A stretch of DNA of 64,000 nucleotides, from positions 4,278,001-4,342,000 of the forward strand of contig OZ241377.1 of assembly GCA_965200615.1 (NCBI GenBank), in the 5' to 3' direction. The DNA comes from Bin5 sp965200615 (GTDB lineage: Bacteria; Chloroflexota; Anaerolineae; Caldilineales; Caldilineaceae). This document shows positions 18,282 through 26,673 of this stretch, in pieces. Both the position numbers and the translations under genes were made by a program. Position 1 is the first letter of the stretch; every line of letters starts with the position of its first letter. A model generated the notes under the pieces. The model had not been told where the DNA came from and searched no databases. It saw nothing but the letters and a program-made list of their open reading frames with translations.

Positions 18282-19560
18282 GGCTGCTTGCCGCCTCTTC
18301 CTCTACAGTTGCGTTCTCGTCACTGCTGGAAGGGGGATACGCCTCATCAGTCTCGTCCTCTGCTGGCGCGGCGCGAATTGATACAGTTTCTGCGGCAACA
18401 TTGCCGCGACTTATCCTCTCCAGAATCGGAAAGAGGAGGCCGTTGCGCTGGAAGCGGAGGGTCAGCATGAGCAGCAACCCGAAGAAGACCAGCCGCCACA
18501 GTGTCATATCGACGTGTAAGGGACCGATCGTAATGTTTGTTCGCAACAGTTCCAGCACAAAGGTGATGACGATAGCGCCGACCGAAGCCGTGTAGATGTT
18601 TTCAAGCCCACCGATTACGGCCATGGCGATAACGAGGGACATTTGCAGGATAATCAGCGTATTTGGCGTAATGATGCCGATGTAGTGGCCTTGCAGCGCC
18701 CCGGCCGCCGCGGCCAGGGTGCTGGTGATCACAAAGACCAGCACTTTGTAGCGTACGATGTTAACGCCGAGGGCGGCCGCAGCCTCTTCATCTTCGCGAA
18801 TGGCGCGGATAAACAGACCGAACCGGGAACCGGCCAGCCAGGTCATCATCGCCATCGCAACCAGGAAGAGGAGCAGCATTGCATAGTATGGCGGTATCTT
18901 GCTCGTCGAGCTGAAGCCCAAGAGGCCGCCGGGGAAGAGCGGAACCAACTCCAATCCGCTCTGACCCTCGGTTATCGGAATCTCAGCGCTGATTGAGGCG
19001 CGCAGGATCTCAGAAAAACCGATCGTAAACAGCGCCAAATAGGTACTTCGCAGCCGCAGCACGAGCCAGCCGACCAGAAGACCGAAGACGGCGCCCATGA
19101 CCAACCCCATCGCAATACTTGCCCAAACGGGGGGGAAGACTATCAACGTGCCGACGGGAAGGGTTTCGGTCTTGGCCATGTCGAGACATGATTCGTCGAT
19201 GGTGCCGACGCGGCGGATATTCAAGACCACCAGCCACCAGTTTCCGAACAGAGGTATGTCGGCGCACAGCTCGGAAGGCGCGGTCGTGAAACGGATGAAT
19301 TTCCCGATCAGGCCGGAGGTGTAGCCGCCGATGGCCATGAAGGCCATGTGCCCAAATGAGAACTGACCTGCATATCCGGCCAGGAGCGACCAGCTGGATG
19401 CGAGGATCGCGTAGAAGAAGGCCGTAATGGCAAGGTGCATGAAGTAGCTACTGAGAACCAGGGGACCCAGACCCCCCAGTTCTGAGGACGCCAGCGGAAT
19501 TACAAACAGGATGACCACCGCAATCGTGCCGGCGACGCGGTAGAGAACGTTTGGATTCAT
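18262..19560 (-). CDS. livM: Branched-chain amino acid/amide ABC transporter permease LivM
   Basis: 432 residues, about 100 longer than most LivM. The core is typical: LAGYAGQFSFGHMAFMAIGGY near residue 65 and the EAA-like loop RAIREDEEAAAALGVNIVRYK. Two departures stand out. Between the second and third helices there is a ~60-residue insertion (about residues 85-145) with Cys residues, and the C-terminus has a ~50-residue tail rich in Glu, Asp, Ser and Ala after the last helix. It overlaps livH by ATGA and livG by 20 bases. It forms the channel with LivH. Confidence 0.9.
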   Translation of the reverse strand: MNPNVLYRVAGTIAVVILFVIPLASSELGGLGPLVLSSYFMHLAITAFFYAILASSWSLLAGYAGQFSFGHMAFMAIGGYTSGLIGKFIRFTTAPSELCADIPLFGNWWLVVLNIRRVGTIDESCLDMAKTETLPVGTLIVFPPVWASIAMGLVMGAVFGLLVGWLVLRLRSTYLALFTIGFSEILRASISAEIPITEGQSGLELVPLFPGGLLGFSSTSKIPPYYAMLLLFLVAMAMMTWLAGSRFGLFIRAIREDEEAAAALGVNIVRYKVLVFVITSTLAAAAGALQGHYIGIITPNTLIILQMSLVIAMAVIGGLENIYTASVGAIVITFVLELLRTNITIGPLHVDMTLWRLVFFGLLLMLTLRFQRNGLLFPILERISRGNVAAETVSIRAAPAEDETDEAYPPSSSDENATVEEEAASSHVESDR

Positions 19561-20798
19561 AGCTCTCGCCCGAAGAGCCCGGTGGGTTTCAAAAGGAGGA
19601 CCAGGGTCAGGATCACCATGCCATAGGCGGGAATGTAGGCGGCTGCCCTAGTCGCATCGGGAATGCAGCCGGTTCCCGCGGCTTCCACCAGCCCGACGAT
19701 GAGGCCGCCGAGGAAGGCGCCCGGCAGGCTGCCCATGCCGCCAAGTACGATAATGACAAAGGAACGGGCGGCGGCGGGAATGCCCACTTGGGGCAACCAG
19801 GAGAAAACCTGGACGAGTGAGGCGCCGGACAGTCCTGCCAGCATCGCGCCCATGCTGAAAGCCAATGTGTTCATTGAGTTGGGATTGATGCCCGTGACGG
19901 CCGCGGCCTGCCTGTCCTGGCTGACGGCTCGAAGCGCCTTGCCTACCCAGGTACGGTAAAGGAACCAGAGCAGCGCCGCCAGCATGATCAGCGCGAGAAC
20001 GGCTGCGGTGAAACGAGGATTGGGGATGGAAATGGCGTCAAAGACGGTGACATTGCCCGGCGTCATCCTCAGCAGCGCTCCGGAATCGGCGGGAAGTTCC
20101 ATCCGGGGAAAAGGAAAGAAGCGTTGGGCCTTTACAGGAACGGCCGACGTCAGAGCCTGGGTGAAGTACTGGAGGAAGAATGCCAACCCAAAAGTCACAA
20201 GAATTGCGTATTCGGTTGGCCGCTCGATCTCTCCGCTGCCCATGGGGCGCAGAAAGATTCTCTCGAATACGTAGCCGATAGCAAAGGTCACGATACAACT
20301 TGCCAGAATGGCGACCAAGGGAGAGACGCCCGGCAGCCATTTGGCCGAGATAAAGTAGGTGACCATGCCGCCAATCATGTAAAACTCGCCATGGGCGAAG
20401 CTGACGACGCCCAGGATGGAGAAGATGAGGGTCAGGCCCAGGGCCATGAGACCGTAGATGATGCCAATGACGATACCGTTGGCGAGCTGTGAAATAACAA
20501 ATCCGCCATTGGCGACACAAAGATTGTCGGGATCCGCAAGGGCAAAGGCAGCGACAAAGATACCGACGACAATCGCGATCGCGATGCCGATGAGACGATT
20601 TGTGATTTTGGGTGTAGCGACCCAGAGGGGGAGGAGGCTGAAGGGCCCAAGCGCAGCGCCGATCACTGCCCCGCCAAATGAAGCCTGGGAGATCTCCAGG
20701 TCTTTACGGGCGTAGATGCGAGGCGTTACGACGCCGCCCAAGGCGCCCCAGAAGAGGATCCACAGTAGCGCCCAACCGAAGATTGCTGCGTTTTCCAT
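19557..20798 (-). CDS. livH: Branched-chain amino acid/amide ABC transporter permease LivH (N-terminally extended)
   Basis: 413 residues against about 290-310 for standard LivH. The LivH core starts near residue 105 with LANGIVIGIIYGLMALGLTLIF and contains VVSFAHGEFYMIGG and the cytoplasmic loop RAVSQDRQAAAVTGIN. The first ~100 residues add about three hydrophobic helices not found in classical LivH. The gene begins 157 bases after the nearest binding-protein gene, across a strong hairpin, and overlaps livM by four bases. The extension may be lineage-specific; its role is unknown. Confidence 0.9.
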   Translation of the reverse strand: MENAAIFGWALLWILFWGALGGVVTPRIYARKDLEISQASFGGAVIGAALGPFSLLPLWVATPKITNRLIGIAIAIVVGIFVAAFALADPDNLCVANGGFVISQLANGIVIGIIYGLMALGLTLIFSILGVVSFAHGEFYMIGGMVTYFISAKWLPGVSPLVAILASCIVTFAIGYVFERIFLRPMGSGEIERPTEYAILVTFGLAFFLQYFTQALTSAVPVKAQRFFPFPRMELPADSGALLRMTPGNVTVFDAISIPNPRFTAAVLALIMLAALLWFLYRTWVGKALRAVSQDRQAAAVTGINPNSMNTLAFSMGAMLAGLSGASLVQVFSWLPQVGIPAAARSFVIIVLGGMGSLPGAFLGGLIVGLVEAAGTGCIPDATRAAAYIPAYGMVILTLVLLLKPTGLFGREL

Positions 20799-20885
20799 GG
20801 TTCAGTTCAGTGCCTGGCGGGCAGGATTTCGCGGCAGATCGAAAAGAGAGGCATGGTCCGCTGCAGCCGGCTGGAGAAGGACGAG

Positions 20886-20927
20886 CGGAAGGCCCGCAAG
20901 CAAAGGGTTCGCCTGCGGAGCCTTCCG
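20886..20927 (-). terminator. Long hairpin between binding protein and livH
   Basis: On the minus strand CGGAAGGC pairs perfectly with GCCTTCCG; inside it CCGCAGGC pairs with GCTTGCGG (one G-T wobble) around a 9-base loop. No T-run follows. Located after the binding-protein stop and before livH, it probably stabilises the upstream message or partly attenuates transcription, giving more binding protein than channel. Confidence 0.6.
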
Positions 20928-20955
20928 TCCGGGTTCAGGTTTCAGAATCAGCCCG

Positions 20956-22311
20956 TTACTCCTGTCCGACAATAATCGGTGCGCCGGTCTGGTAGATTTC
21001 AGGGTATACAACCGTTGTTTCGGTTGCGTCCTGCCCTTCTTCCTGGTACTGCACAATCGTAATGGCCGGGTCGGGGAACTGGTGCCACCACTTGGGGTCC
21101 ACGCCCGCCTGCTCGGGCGTATTGCTGCGGTTGATGGGGAAGGTTATGGGACCGAGGGCACCCATGTGGTTGATGTTCTCAAGGGCGTCGATTATATCGG
21201 CCGGATCGGTGGAGCCGGAGTCCTCGATAGCCTGTGCGATCAGCATGATCGAGTCATAGGAGGCCATTGCGTATGACTCGATGTCATCCTTACCGGTGCG
21301 GGCTGAATACTCAGCGACCAGGGCCTGGGCGACGTCATTGTAGAGTTGTTGAGGAAGACCGATACGGCGCACAAAGCAGTGATTGCCGTCGGGGACGTTG
21401 GTCCAGAAGGCATCGCTCACGAGCGAAACCTGGTTGCACATCGTTGGCACGTCCTGCGGGCCGATACCGGCATCGGCGGCCTGCTGGGTGAAGTTGTAGG
21501 AGGCCTCACCGGTAGCGAGAGTAACGAGCAAGTCGGGGCTCTCCGCTTTCACACGCTCGATGATGCCGGCGAAGTCCTGGGTACCGATGTCAACACTGAA
21601 GGTGACGGAGGCGATGCCGGCCCCGTCCAGGAGCGCGGTCGTGTTTTCGGCGGCCGGGATACCGTAGTCCGTGTTCTCGGTGAGGATGACCACCTTGTCG
21701 AGCTTCATGCCGTTTTCGTCGCGCAGCCACTGCATGAACTTGACGTCGACCGTGGAAACTTCGGAGCTCAGCGGCGCAATGCGGAAGATCTCATCGTACT
21801 GTACGCTGGTAATGGTGTCGTTCCAGGTCTCGGCAAAGACGATGGGAACACCGTTGTCGCGGGCGACTTCTTTGGCTGCCACGCCGACGGAGCTGTGGTA
21901 GCCGCCGCCGATGCCGACGACACCGTCCTGGTTAATGAGGCGTTCGACGACAGCCGTACCGCGTTCCGGCAGGCCTTCCGTGTCGACGATGATCAGTTCG
22001 ACCGGCCTACCCAGGATGCCGCCGCGTTCGTTCAGTTCTTCGGCTGCGATCAACATCGCCTCTCGCATGGCTTCGCCGCCTACAACAGCGCCGGGCGCGG
22101 AGAGAGGCGCCAGCGCGCCGATTTTGATCGGCTCCATCGCCACGTCGTCAGATTCTTCTGCCGGCGCCTCAGTTGGTGCAGCCGCCGGTTCTTCCTGGGC
22201 TGCTGGTTCGGCCTCTCCGACAGTCTCGGCTTGAGGCGCACAAGCGGCGAGCAGGAGGACCAGAATGCTTAGCGCAATTGCGCTCCAGATTAGTGTTCGC
22301 GATCGGTTCAT
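20956..22311 (-). CDS. LivK-type substrate-binding lipoprotein, copy 1
   Basis: 451 residues with AAGGAG before the ATG. The lipobox is LLAAC with Cys24, then a Glu/Ala/Pro linker of about 30 residues. The mature part is a type-I periplasmic binding fold: IKIGALAPLSAPGAVVGGEAM at its start, GGILGRPVELIIVDTEG, GYHSSVG in the ligand-binding hinge and TENTDYGIPAAE. It belongs to the LivK/AmiC/urea-type receptor family and feeds LivHMGF. A consensus promoter lies upstream at 22438-22466. It is a close paralogue of the 22788-24134 gene, with near-identical blocks through the whole mature region, so the two arose by tandem duplication. The ligand is unknown. Confidence 0.9.
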   Translation of the reverse strand: MNRSRTLIWSAIALSILVLLLAACAPQAETVGEAEPAAQEEPAAAPTEAPAEESDDVAMEPIKIGALAPLSAPGAVVGGEAMREAMLIAAEELNERGGILGRPVELIIVDTEGLPERGTAVVERLINQDGVVGIGGGYHSSVGVAAKEVARDNGVPIVFAETWNDTITSVQYDEIFRIAPLSSEVSTVDVKFMQWLRDENGMKLDKVVILTENTDYGIPAAENTTALLDGAGIASVTFSVDIGTQDFAGIIERVKAESPDLLVTLATGEASYNFTQQAADAGIGPQDVPTMCNQVSLVSDAFWTNVPDGNHCFVRRIGLPQQLYNDVAQALVAEYSARTGKDDIESYAMASYDSIMLIAQAIEDSGSTDPADIIDALENINHMGALGPITFPINRSNTPEQAGVDPKWWHQFPDPAITIVQYQEEGQDATETTVVYPEIYQTGAPIIVGQE

Positions 22312-22437
22312 AGGAAGATTCTCCTTGAGTCATATTGGGCTTCTGACGTCGGCCACGAAATTGCGGCCGCAAATGCCGAATTGCAGAGAAACGGCTTTGA
22401 CGGTGGCACCGGGGGAAAACAGACGGCTTTCCCAAGC

Positions 22438-22466
22438 ATTATGCAATACAGAATTATACATGTCAA
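22438..22466 (-). promoter_or_regulatory. Consensus sigma-70-type promoter of LivK copy 1
   Basis: Minus-strand TTGACA (complement of 22461-22466), 17-base spacer and CATAAT (complement of 22438-22443). One mismatch in the twelve consensus positions. It gives a ~120-base untranslated leader. Confidence 0.7.
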
Positions 22467-22664
22467 CGGCGTCGCTCCCAGGGGTGCATCTCAATATGGG
22501 GGCGAACTTTCGTATACATCAAGTAACGACAAAACAACGGCCAGCCCATGATCCGATCTCCGGCAGAGGAAACAGCAGCTCTCACTCCTCACTATCCTCT
22601 CCACTCTCTCCTCACCTTGGCGCCTGCTTCTGCATTTCGGGCAGCTTCCCAAAAAAACTGACGC

Positions 22665-22737
22665 AATAAAAAGCAGTTGCCCTGTTTTCCCGGGCCTTTC
22701 GGCCTGACGCGCAAATGGTCTCTCGCCGTCATTTGCG
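22665..22737 (-). terminator. Hairpin cluster after LivK copy 2
   Basis: Minus strand: CGCAAATG/CATTTGCG (22710-22737), then a GGCC-GAAA-GGCC tetraloop hairpin near 22691-22704, then CTGCTTTTT. Together these look like a terminator for the copy 2 transcript, consistent with copy 1 having its own promoter. Confidence 0.5.
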
Positions 22738-22787
22738 GTCTTCGGACAGATAGATTGAGGGCGGTTCACTCTGATGTTTTTCGAGGA

Positions 22788-24134
22788 CTACTGCCCTACA
22801 ATGATCGGTTCACCTGTTTGATATGTCGGTGGGTAGACTACGGTAGCGCCGACTGAGTCCTCGCCCTCCTGCTGATATTGAACGACGGTAACGGCCGGGT
22901 CGGGGAACTGGTGCCACCACTTGGGATCGACGCCTGCTTCCTCCGGCGAGTTGCGGCTGTTTATGGGAAAAGTGATCGTGCCCAGAGCGCCTTCATAGGT
23001 GATTTCTTCCAGCGCGGCGATGATCGCCTGCGCGCCCGTTGTCCCTGCTTCGTCTATGGCCTGCGCGAGAATGCGAACGGCGTCGTAGGCCGCGAAGGCG
23101 TAGGATTCCGCCCCTTCTTTGCCGGTGCGCGCTTCATATCCGGCAAGAAAACTATGGGCGGCATCGTTGTAGAGCTGAGGGGGCAGACCGATTCGCCGCA
23201 CAAAACAGTAGTTGCCGTCAGGGACGTTTGTCCAGAATGCGTCGCTTTCCAGAGCCACATGGTCACACATTGTGGGAACATCCTGCGGCCCTAATCCGGC
23301 ATCGGCAGACTGCTGGGCGAAATTGTAGGAGGCTTCTCCGGTTGCCAGCGACATGATCAGATCCGGATCTTCGGCCCTTACCCTCTCGATTATGCCGGCG
23401 AAATCCTGCGTGCCGATGTCGACTCCAAAGGTGACGGATTCGATCCCCGCTTCACCCAAGAGCCGCGCCGTATCTTCGGCGGCGGGAATCCCATAGTCGG
23501 TGTTCTCAGTCAACAGGACCACCTTTTCCAGCCTGGCGCCGGCTTCGTCTCGCAGCCACTGCATGAATTTGACGTCAATGGCTGAGACTTCTGAGCTAAT
23601 CGGGGCGATCCGAAAGACCTGGGGATACTGTACGCTTGTGATTGTGTCGTTCCAGGTATTGGCGAAAACTATCGGAATTCCATAGTCGTGGGCGACCTCC
23701 TTGGCAACGACGCCAACCGAACTATGGTAGCCGCCAGCAATGGCTACGACCCCTTCCTGGCTGATTAGCCTCTCGGTCACCGAGGCCCCCCTCTCCGGAA
23801 GGCCTTCGCTGTCGACAACGATCAGCTCAACAGGTCTTCCCAGGAGGCCGCCGTTTGAATTGATCTCTTCGACGGCAATGATCATCGCGTCCCGCATGGC
23901 CTCGCCGCCTACGACGGATCCAGGGGCGGATAGCGGGACAAGGGCCCCAATTCGAATGGATTCCCCGGCCGGACGCTGAGAACTGTTCGCTTCCGTCGAA
24001 CTGTTCGCTTCCGAATTTGCCGTAACCGGCTGAATCTCTTCAGAGGTCGATGAAGCCGGACCGCAGCCAATTATCGCGAGCGTTACGAGGGCCGCCGCAA
24101 ATGCGCGCTTAATTCCAAAGAGGGTGAATCTCAT
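22788..24134 (-). CDS. LivK-type substrate-binding lipoprotein, copy 2
   Basis: 448 residues with CGGAGAA before the ATG. The lipobox is AIIGC with Cys24 and the linker carries a short direct repeat (EANSS twice). The mature domain matches copy 1 block for block (RPVELIVVDSEGLPERG, YHSSVGV, LTENTDYGIPAAE, DPKWWHQFPDPA). Differences near the presumed ligand pocket (for example TMCDHVALESD against TMCNQVSLVSD) suggest changed ligand preference. It has no permease genes of its own and presumably shares LivHMGF. It sits directly after a short-chain dehydrogenase gene, 80 bases downstream. Confidence 0.9.
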   Translation of the reverse strand: MRFTLFGIKRAFAAALVTLAIIGCGPASSTSEEIQPVTANSEANSSTEANSSQRPAGESIRIGALVPLSAPGSVVGGEAMRDAMIIAVEEINSNGGLLGRPVELIVVDSEGLPERGASVTERLISQEGVVAIAGGYHSSVGVVAKEVAHDYGIPIVFANTWNDTITSVQYPQVFRIAPISSEVSAIDVKFMQWLRDEAGARLEKVVLLTENTDYGIPAAEDTARLLGEAGIESVTFGVDIGTQDFAGIIERVRAEDPDLIMSLATGEASYNFAQQSADAGLGPQDVPTMCDHVALESDAFWTNVPDGNYCFVRRIGLPPQLYNDAAHSFLAGYEARTGKEGAESYAFAAYDAVRILAQAIDEAGTTGAQAIIAALEEITYEGALGTITFPINSRNSPEEAGVDPKWWHQFPDPAVTVVQYQQEGEDSVGATVVYPPTYQTGEPIIVGQ

Positions 24135-24215
24135 TGTTGTTTCTCCGTTTCCAGGTCAGCGATAGTCGAGAATTGAGGTAAGGGAACTGACGGTGGGGAA
24201 TGCAAACACACACTA

Positions 24216-25220
24216 TTAACTCATATCTTTATGGCCAGTTTTTCGCATTTCTTCGCGCGGGAGTTCTGCGTCTGATCCGTATTCGGGCATACGGCTCAGG
24301 ATAACCCGATCGCGCAGCGACGTAGGCAGACGTTCGATCAAACTTCTAATGACGGCGTCGCGGCCGACCAGGTAGCGCGCTTTGGGCCGGGAGACGGTAA
24401 GGGTCATGTCCACGATGCGGGCCACTTCTTCAGCATCGACGCCCCTCGGTCTTTCGAGAGATTCGGAAATCCTTTCGAGCAGGGGGCCATACCGCTCGAA
24501 TGCTTCGGGCGGGTACTTTCGCAGCTCCCCTTCTACGTAGGAGCGGGCTTTTTGCCAGATCGCGGTCTTGATCGCTCCAGGCTGGACAGAAACCACTTCT
24601 ATTTCCCAAGGATTCAACTCGAGCCGCAGACCGTCAGTCAGCGCTTCCAGAGCAAACTTGGAGGCACTGTATGGCGAGAGAAGGGGCGTCGAACTGAATC
24701 CGGCGATCGAGCTTATCATCACGATCCGGCCCTTGCCCCTTCTCAGTAAGGGAAGCAGCGACCTGGTGACGGACAGCGGCGCGATCGTGTTTGTCTCAAG
24801 AACCCGGCGCAGCTCTGCCGGGTCCAGGTACTCAACGAGGCCGCCCACGGCGATTCCGGCGTTATTCACCAACCCGTGCAGTCCATTTCCTGCCACCGAT
24901 TCGCCAACGGTCCTCGCGGCCTCGGCAATCTGATCCGGGTCGGTTACATCCAGCAGTATCGTATGCAGCCTTGGAGAGGCGTCGCTCTCCAACCGGAACG
25001 CGTCAGCCTCTTTACGCACAGTTGCGAAAACCTTCCAGCCGGCGCGATCCATCCGAAGGGCGGATGCGCGGCCGATACCGCTGGAGGCCCCGGTGATCAT
25101 GACGGTCTTAGGCTGTACGCTCCCGGTCTCTCCTGTCGCGCTTCCTGTTGCCATTTGGGATATTCGCAGGGTTGGAAGGGGGCCATCCCCGGCTCTTGGT
25201 TTCGTCAGAGTGCAGGCCAT
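24216..25220 (-). CDS. Short-chain dehydrogenase/reductase (classical, extended C-terminus)
   Basis: 334 residues from ATG 25220; a second ATG at 25154 begins closer to the fold and may be the true start. TGASSGIG (43-50) is the cofactor-binding loop, NNAG follows at the expected distance, and S...YSASK gives the catalytic Ser-Tyr-Lys. The C-terminal ~80 residues (VGRDAVIRSLIERLPTSLRDRVI) match the tail of SDRs related to retinol/17-beta-hydroxysteroid dehydrogenase-like proteins. It is the fourth oxidoreductase or hydratase gene in a row before the Liv-type transporter. The substrate is unknown. Confidence 0.85.
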   Translation of the reverse strand: MACTLTKPRAGDGPLPTLRISQMATGSATGETGSVQPKTVMITGASSGIGRASALRMDRAGWKVFATVRKEADAFRLESDASPRLHTILLDVTDPDQIAEAARTVGESVAGNGLHGLVNNAGIAVGGLVEYLDPAELRRVLETNTIAPLSVTRSLLPLLRRGKGRIVMISSIAGFSSTPLLSPYSASKFALEALTDGLRLELNPWEIEVVSVQPGAIKTAIWQKARSYVEGELRKYPPEAFERYGPLLERISESLERPRGVDAEEVARIVDMTLTVSRPKARYLVGRDAVIRSLIERLPTSLRDRVILSRMPEYGSDAELPREEMRKTGHKDMS

Positions 25221-25279
25221 GCTCGAGAGATCACAGTTCCTTGCCTCAACTACAGGTGTCCCAGTCCAATCGCGACGGG

Positions 25280-26116
25280 TCAGATGCCCATACCACCGGT
25301 CACTTCGAGTACGTGGCCGGTGATGTATGAAGCAAGAGGCGAAGCGATCAGGACGATTGCGGCTGCCGCCTCCTCTTCCGTAGCGGGCCGTCCGAGAGGG
25401 ATACGAAGCCGGATATCCTTGTCGAGCATCGTACGCACCTTTTGGGGGATTCCCAGCACTACCTCGCGCCCGTCAATCTCGATCGACTCTTCCTGGACCT
25501 CCTGCGCACGGGTCAGACGCGTGTCGATGAAACCAAAGGCGACAGCATTGCAGCGTATCCCCAGCGGGCCCCACTCCTTGGCGATTGTTTTGGTCAGTCC
25601 CACGACTCCCATTTTGCCGGCAGCGTAGTTGGCCTGACCGATATTGCCATGCAGTCCGGAGGTCGACGACACATTGACGATGCACCGGTTAGTTGGACCC
25701 GAACCGGACTCAAGCTCGGCCGCGGCGGCTTCACGCATATAGGGCGCCGCCGCGCGGACCATTCGAAATGGAGCAGACAGGTGTACGTCCAGAATCGCCT
25801 GCCACTGTTCGTCGGAGATTTTGTGCGCCATTCCGTCCCAGGTATAGCCGGCATTGTTGACCAGGACGTTGAGGCGGCCAAATCTGTCCACCGCTTCCTG
25901 CATCAGCCGCTCGGGAAAACCGGCCGCGGTGACATCGCCGGCAAGGGCGACGGCCTGCCCGCCACGCGCCTGAACGGCATGCGCTGTTTCCTCCGCCATA
26001 CCGCTGTCAAGGTCGTTCACCACGACCTTCGCCCCGTACGCTGCGAACTGGAGGGCGGCGCTGGCCCCGATTCCCCGACCTGCACCTGTAATGACTACTG
26101 TCTGGTTGCTGAACAT
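25280..26116 (-). CDS. Short-chain dehydrogenase (FabG/HSD17B4-like)
   Basis: 278 residues. TGAGRGIG (10-17), VNDLD binding acidic residue after the second strand, NNAG, and Ser with YAAGK as catalytic residues. The early VVNDLDSG segment and the long loop after helix 4 resemble the 3-hydroxyacyl dehydrogenase domain of peroxisomal multifunctional enzyme type 2. In that enzyme this domain is fused to a MaoC-type hydratase, and here a MaoC-like gene lies immediately upstream (46 bases). Together they could perform hydration and oxidation of an enoyl thioester. Confidence 0.86.
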   Translation of the reverse strand: MFSNQTVVITGAGRGIGASAALQFAAYGAKVVVNDLDSGMAEETAHAVQARGGQAVALAGDVTAAGFPERLMQEAVDRFGRLNVLVNNAGYTWDGMAHKISDEQWQAILDVHLSAPFRMVRAAAPYMREAAAAELESGSGPTNRCIVNVSSTSGLHGNIGQANYAAGKMGVVGLTKTIAKEWGPLGIRCNAVAFGFIDTRLTRAQEVQEESIEIDGREVVLGIPQKVRTMLDKDIRLRIPLGRPATEEEAAAAIVLIASPLASYITGHVLEVTGGMGI

Positions 26117-26162
26117 AGAATAATGTCGGCCGTTATTTTCAAACGCCTACCCGTCCGCCGTC

Positions 26163-26642
26163 TCAGTCTGAATTAAAATAGAGACGTGAGACCATTTCGG
26201 CAACGCAAGTGGGTTTCTCCACGCCTTCAATCTCAACGGTAACGTTGTGAATCAGCTGCAGTCCATTTCCCTTCACTTCCTCCACCGACTGGAGCTGCGT
26301 ACGGGCGCGGATTCTGGCGCCTGCGAGGAGAGGGTGGGGAAAGCGCACTCGATTGAGGCCGTAGTTTACGGTTAGCGCCACGCCAGGGTAGCTTGGCTTG
26401 TCCGGCTCAACCATGCCGGTAAGATGGGGAATCAGCGAGAGCGTGAAGAAGCCGTGAGCGACCGTTGCGCCAAACGGTGAGTCGCGCGCGGCCCGTTCCT
26501 CGTCGACGTGAATCCACTGATGGTCTCGCGTCGCGTCCGCAAAACCGTTGATCATATTCTGCGTAACCGGGAACCAGTTGCCGGGCTCGGATTCGGCGCC
26601 GATTTTCGATTGCAGATCTTTGTATGCCGCTTGTCGGGACAT
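26163..26642 (-). CDS. MaoC-like hot-dog-fold hydratase
   Basis: 159 residues. FADATRDHQWIHVDEERA contains the hydratase motif (Asp, then His five residues later) and PFGATVAHGFFTLSLIPHL is the matching MaoC/NodN central helix. Length fits a single hot-dog domain that dimerises. Such enzymes hydrate trans-2-enoyl-CoA to (R)-3-hydroxyacyl-CoA. It is flanked on both sides by FabG-like SDRs, as expected for a hydratase-dehydrogenase step in breakdown of an acyl thioester. Confidence 0.87.
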   Translation of the reverse strand: MSRQAAYKDLQSKIGAESEPGNWFPVTQNMINGFADATRDHQWIHVDEERAARDSPFGATVAHGFFTLSLIPHLTGMVEPDKPSYPGVALTVNYGLNRVRFPHPLLAGARIRARTQLQSVEEVKGNGLQLIHNVTVEIEGVEKPTCVAEMVSRLYFNSD

Positions 26643-26673
26643 CGTCTTCTCCGATTCAGTGTTTTTGAGATTG

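Larger units (their letters stand above)
22312..22787. other. Intergenic region between the two LivK paralogues (476 bp)
   Basis: On the minus strand this holds, in order, hairpins just after copy 2 (22690-22737), a polypyrimidine stretch on the plus strand (about 22565-22620), the promoter at 22438-22466 and a ~120-base leader to copy 1. I see no gene. Confidence 0.6.

Noticed and set aside
22560..22625. Pyrimidine-rich stretch between the LivK genes as a short repeat array
   Set aside because: It is only compositionally biased (CTC and TCC runs) and has no regular unit.
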